A DNA stretch of 39,353 nt from Gemmatimonadaceae bacterium. Lineage in GTDB: Bacteria > Gemmatimonadota > Gemmatimonadetes > Gemmatimonadales > Gemmatimonadaceae. Positions 36,606 to 39,353 of this stretch are shown one piece after another. The stretch's first letter is position 1; each line of letters begins with the position of its first letter. The DNA lies in the NCBI GenBank assembly GCA_026786185.1, contig JAJAYP010000071.1:1-39353 (forward strand), in the 5' to 3' direction. The position numbers and the translations under genes are program-made. The notes below the pieces were generated by a model. It was not told the origin of the DNA and ran no database searches. It saw only the letters and a program-made list of their open reading frames with translations.

Positions 36606-38486
36606 TCATATGTAGCAGAAGAATCGTTGGTCCAGGCGCGCCATCTCGAGGTAGACCGCCTGCGCCTCCACGATCGATCGCCCTCGCGGCGGGTTGTAGC
36701 GCATCAACGTCTCGGCCAGCAGGAACTTCGCCTCGAGCTCCTCTGGATATTCATCGAGAATGGCGCGATACCGGCGTTCCGCGTCGTCGGCGCGTCCGTG
36801 CACGTAGTCATCGTACGCCTCGAGCAACAGGCTGTCCCGCGAGCCCAGTCGGTCGGCAAACCGCAGGGCGCGCGCGCTCGCCGACAGTGCCGGCTCCCAG
36901 CGCGCGCCCATCCGGCTCGCCAACAATCCGTTCGAGACGGCGAGGCGATAGTGCGCGAGCGCGAAGCCGGTGTCGGCGGTGATGGCCTGACGGAAGTAGT
37001 GCGCAGCGGAGTCGTACAACGCGCTCCGGAGCTGCTGCTCGCCCTCGAGATACGACTTGAGCGCCGACAGCGAGTGCGACGTCTTGGCTGCGGTGGCCGA
37101 GAGGCGAGCGCCGGGCGCGCGCGACTGACTGGCGACGAGTCCGACGGTGAGGCTGTCGACGAGGGCGAAGACTGCCGCCGTGTCGCCCTCGGCCGACGCC
37201 CGCGCCACGCTCGCTCCGGTTGCATTCTCGTCGAACAGGTCGGCCTGCATGCGCATGCGGGCACCGCTCACGTGCACGCTGCCCACGACGTATACGCCCG
37301 CGTCGAGGCGCTTCGCAAGCGCGCGGGGCTCCATCGGTGTTCCCTGCTTCGCGCCGGCCTGCGCGTTCGTGAGCACGGTGGCGACGTCGACGGTACGGTA
37401 GGCGCCGAGCCCGTCGAGATTGCGGGTGAGGAGATCCACCATCCCCCCGCGCAGATAGGAGAAACTTTCGCTCCCATGCACGGCAAAGGGCAGCACGGCG
37501 AGCCGGGCGGGGGCGGCTTCCGCAACCGACGCGCGGCCCCACACGGCCCACATGATACCCGCCGCTGCGATCAGACCCGCCGCCGCGAGCGCGAAGCGAG
37601 GCGCGATTCGGGCGCGCGATGGAGAGACGGCAGTCGTCGAACCCGACAGGCCGGCCTCGTCGAGCGCGTGCGTGAAAGCGACGACCGACGGAAATCGGTC
37701 CTCCGGATTCGTCGCCATCGCCGTCACCAGCGCGGCATCGAGCTCGGCCGAAACCGTGGGGCGTGCGGCCGACACGTGTGGTGGCGGCTCCACGAAACGG
37801 CGCGTGATCAGCTCCTGCGCCGTGCGTCCAGTGAAGGGCGGCCGGCCGGCGAGCATCTCGTAGAGCACGCAGCCCAGCGCGTAGACGTCGCTGCGCGCAT
37901 CCGCCTGATCGCCCGCCGCCTGCTCGGGACTCATGTAGGCCGGCGTGCCGACGCCCATGCCCGTGCCCGTGAGTCGCTCGCTGACGGCCGCGTCCAGCGC
38001 GCGCGCGATGCCGAAGTCGGCGACGAGCGCCTGCCCGGACGCGAGGAGAATGTTCTCCGGCTTGATGTCGCGATGAATGACGCCGTGCTCGTGGGCGTAC
38101 GCGAGGGCGCTCGCCACTTCCCGCGCAAGCTGGAGCGCGTCGCCGAGTGACAGCTGGCCGTCGCGGTCGAGCCGGTCGCGCAACGACTCGCCCTCCACGA
38201 ACGGCATCACGAAATAGAGCAGCGCGCCCGCGGAGCCCGAGTCGTGAAGCGGGAGGATGTGCGGGTGGGTGAGGCCGGCGGCGATCTCGATCTCGCGCAG
38301 GAAGCGCTGTGCACCGACCGAGGCGGCCAGGTCCGGATGCAGCACCTTGATGGCGACGCGTCGCGAATGCTTGAGGTCGCGCGCCAGGTAAACGGTGGCC
38401 ATGCCCCCGCGGCCCAGCTCTCGCTCGATCGCATAGCGCTCCGCCAGCGCCTGTTGCAATGCCGTCGAGTGAGAGTCCGCGGCCAT
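36606..38486 (-). CDS. Ser/Thr protein kinase with C-terminal sensor/TPR region, truncated by TGA
   Basis: YAIERELGRGGMATVYLARDLKHSRRVAIKVLHPDL, HRDIKPENILL, DFGIARAL, GTPAYMSPEQ; one TM; ends LDQRFFCYI*. Start at MAADSHSTALQ (38486). Confidence 0.9.
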   Translation of the reverse strand: MAADSHSTALQQALAERYAIERELGRGGMATVYLARDLKHSRRVAIKVLHPDLAASVGAQRFLREIEIAAGLTHPHILPLHDSGSAGALLYFVMPFVEGESLRDRLDRDGQLSLGDALQLAREVASALAYAHEHGVIHRDIKPENILLASGQALVADFGIARALDAAVSERLTGTGMGVGTPAYMSPEQAAGDQADARSDVYALGCVLYEMLAGRPPFTGRTAQELITRRFVEPPPHVSAARPTVSAELDAALVTAMATNPEDRFPSVVAFTHALDEAGLSGSTTAVSPSRARIAPRFALAAAGLIAAAGIMWAVWGRASVAEAAPARLAVLPFAVHGSESFSYLRGGMVDLLTRNLDGLGAYRTVDVATVLTNAQAGAKQGTPMEPRALAKRLDAGVYVVGSVHVSGARMRMQADLFDENATGASVARASAEGDTAAVFALVDSLTVGLVASQSRAPGARLSATAAKTSHSLSALKSYLEGEQQLRSALYDSAAHYFRQAITADTGFALAHYRLAVSNGLLASRMGARWEPALSASARALRFADRLGSRDSLLLEAYDDYVHGRADDAERRYRAILDEYPEELEAKFLLAETLMRYNPPRGRSIVEAQAVYLEMARLDQRFFCYI

Positions 38487-38569
38487 CGCACGTCCCGACG
38501 TGAAGGTGAGTGTGCTGCAATAGTAGGAGTCGGCGGAACGAGCCGCCAGACAGCGCGGACCGTGGCGGG

Positions 38570-39184
38570 TCAGCGGCGCCGCAGCACGACGTAGGTGAAT
38601 CGCTGCTCGGCGCCGGAGGGCGTGCGGTGGACGTCCCCCAGGCCACGAACGAGGATGAACGAGGAGTCGAACTCGCGGGCGAGTCCTGCTTCGTCGTAGC
38701 GGGCGACGTCGAGCCCGCTGCACCGAGTGGGGCCGTCGGCCGCGAACGTGGCGACGATGAGCGTGCCACTCGGTCGGACTGCTTCCGCCGCCGTCGCGAC
38801 GTACCGCGCGCGGTCATCGGGGGAGGTCAGGAAGTGGAACACCGCTCGATCGTGCCACACGTCGTACGCATCCACGCCAAGGCGTGTTCGAGTGACATCG
38901 CCCTCGATCCAGTCGACTTCGGATGCACGGGTGCCGAGGCGAGCCTTGGCGCGTGCGAGCGCGCTTGCGGAAAGGTCGAGCACCGTGATGCTCCCGAGCC
39001 GGTGTTCGACCACCTCGTCCGCGAACGACGAATCTCCCCCGCCTACATCAATGATCCTGCGCTCAGCACCTCCATTGACGTCACCCAGAAACTCGAGCGA
39101 GCGCGTCGGGCGCGCCTGAAACCAGCTCACTTCATTAGACGGCTTGGTCGAGTACACCCGCTCCCAGTGTGCAACCGGATCCAT
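38570..39184 (-). CDS. Class I SAM-dependent methyltransferase
   Basis: MDPVAHWERVYSTKPSNEVSWFQARPTRSLEFL; RIIDVGGGDSSFADEVV motif I; ITVLDLSASAL. Start at 39184. Confidence 0.85.
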   Translation of the reverse strand: MDPVAHWERVYSTKPSNEVSWFQARPTRSLEFLGDVNGGAERRIIDVGGGDSSFADEVVEHRLGSITVLDLSASALARAKARLGTRASEVDWIEGDVTRTRLGVDAYDVWHDRAVFHFLTSPDDRARYVATAAEAVRPSGTLIVATFAADGPTRCSGLDVARYDEAGLAREFDSSFILVRGLGDVHRTPSGAEQRFTYVVLRRR

Positions 39185-39353
39185 ACGGCTCCTCCCGACG
39201 TTGGGCTGGCGCCGCCCTCCTCCGTGGCCCGGAGCGCGGAGTGTCCGGGCAGCAGCAGCTTGCCGACAAGGTGTTGTGCAGGGCCGGCGCCAGCAATGGC
39301 GAGGCGCCGCCCATGCCACGCCGGGCATGGCGCGCGAACGTGACTCCTGGACC

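Noticed and set aside
36606-36608. TGA as selenocysteine
   Set aside because: No redox-active context expected in a TPR region and no evident SECIS-like hairpin right after; error or nonsense is simpler.
35784-38150. 788-aa plus-strand ORF
   Set aside because: Antisense to the kinase/TPR gene; compositional artefact.
39312-39331. CCATGCC/GGCATGG hairpin near the right edge as a terminator or recombination site
   Set aside because: Short, no U-tract, and too close to the window edge to place relative to a gene.
1-39353. Transposase, integrase, tRNA or rRNA genes
   Set aside because: None recognised in the translations or sequence; no support for a mobile element inside the window.

Overview
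GC-rich bacterial window, a metal-homeostasis and sulfur-detoxification island. The lineage is probably Gemmatimonadota-like, judged only from protein style, so low certainty. Left to right: (1) a minus-strand copper operon, copZ - cupredoxin - copA (CPC P-type ATPase) - csoR - small secreted Met/His/Cys protein - outer-membrane transporter-like protein - secreted protein with a Met/His-rich tail (truncated at base 1 and missing from the ORF track), driven by a promoter with a perfect 7-5-7 CsoR-like dyad; (2) a Tat-type sulfite-oxidase-like protein converging on a DUF4198+SnoaL-like fusion; (3) a Cys-rich four-helix copper-storage (Csp/DUF326-like) protein followed by a non-canonical P1B ATPase with a CPD membrane motif and an HMA-like domain lacking CxxC; (4) a translationally coupled OM protein - Tat multicopper oxidase - ZIP transporter operon behind an AT-rich nested dyad; (5) a ~205-bp tandem repeat built from inverted AGCT-rich elements, another copy of which supplies the cusA stop codon; (6) cusCBA plus a polytopic membrane protein and a Met-rich lipoprotein; (7) a persulfide dioxygenase/rhodanese - ArsR - CcdA (frameshifted) - DsbA-like - YeeE - YeeE operon divergent from a TauE gene through overlapping promoters; (8) a second HME-RND efflux system preceded by a His-rich secreted protein and a Ser/Thr kinase-TPR gene interrupted by an in-frame TGA; (9) a SAM methyltransferase. 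The best candidates for undescribed biology are the CPD-ATPase/Csp pair, the paralogous small secreted PPP[KR]A-tailed proteins next to metal-export operons, the Met/His-repeat protein, and the persulfide/thiol-redox operon. All calls come from reading the sequence; no searches were run.
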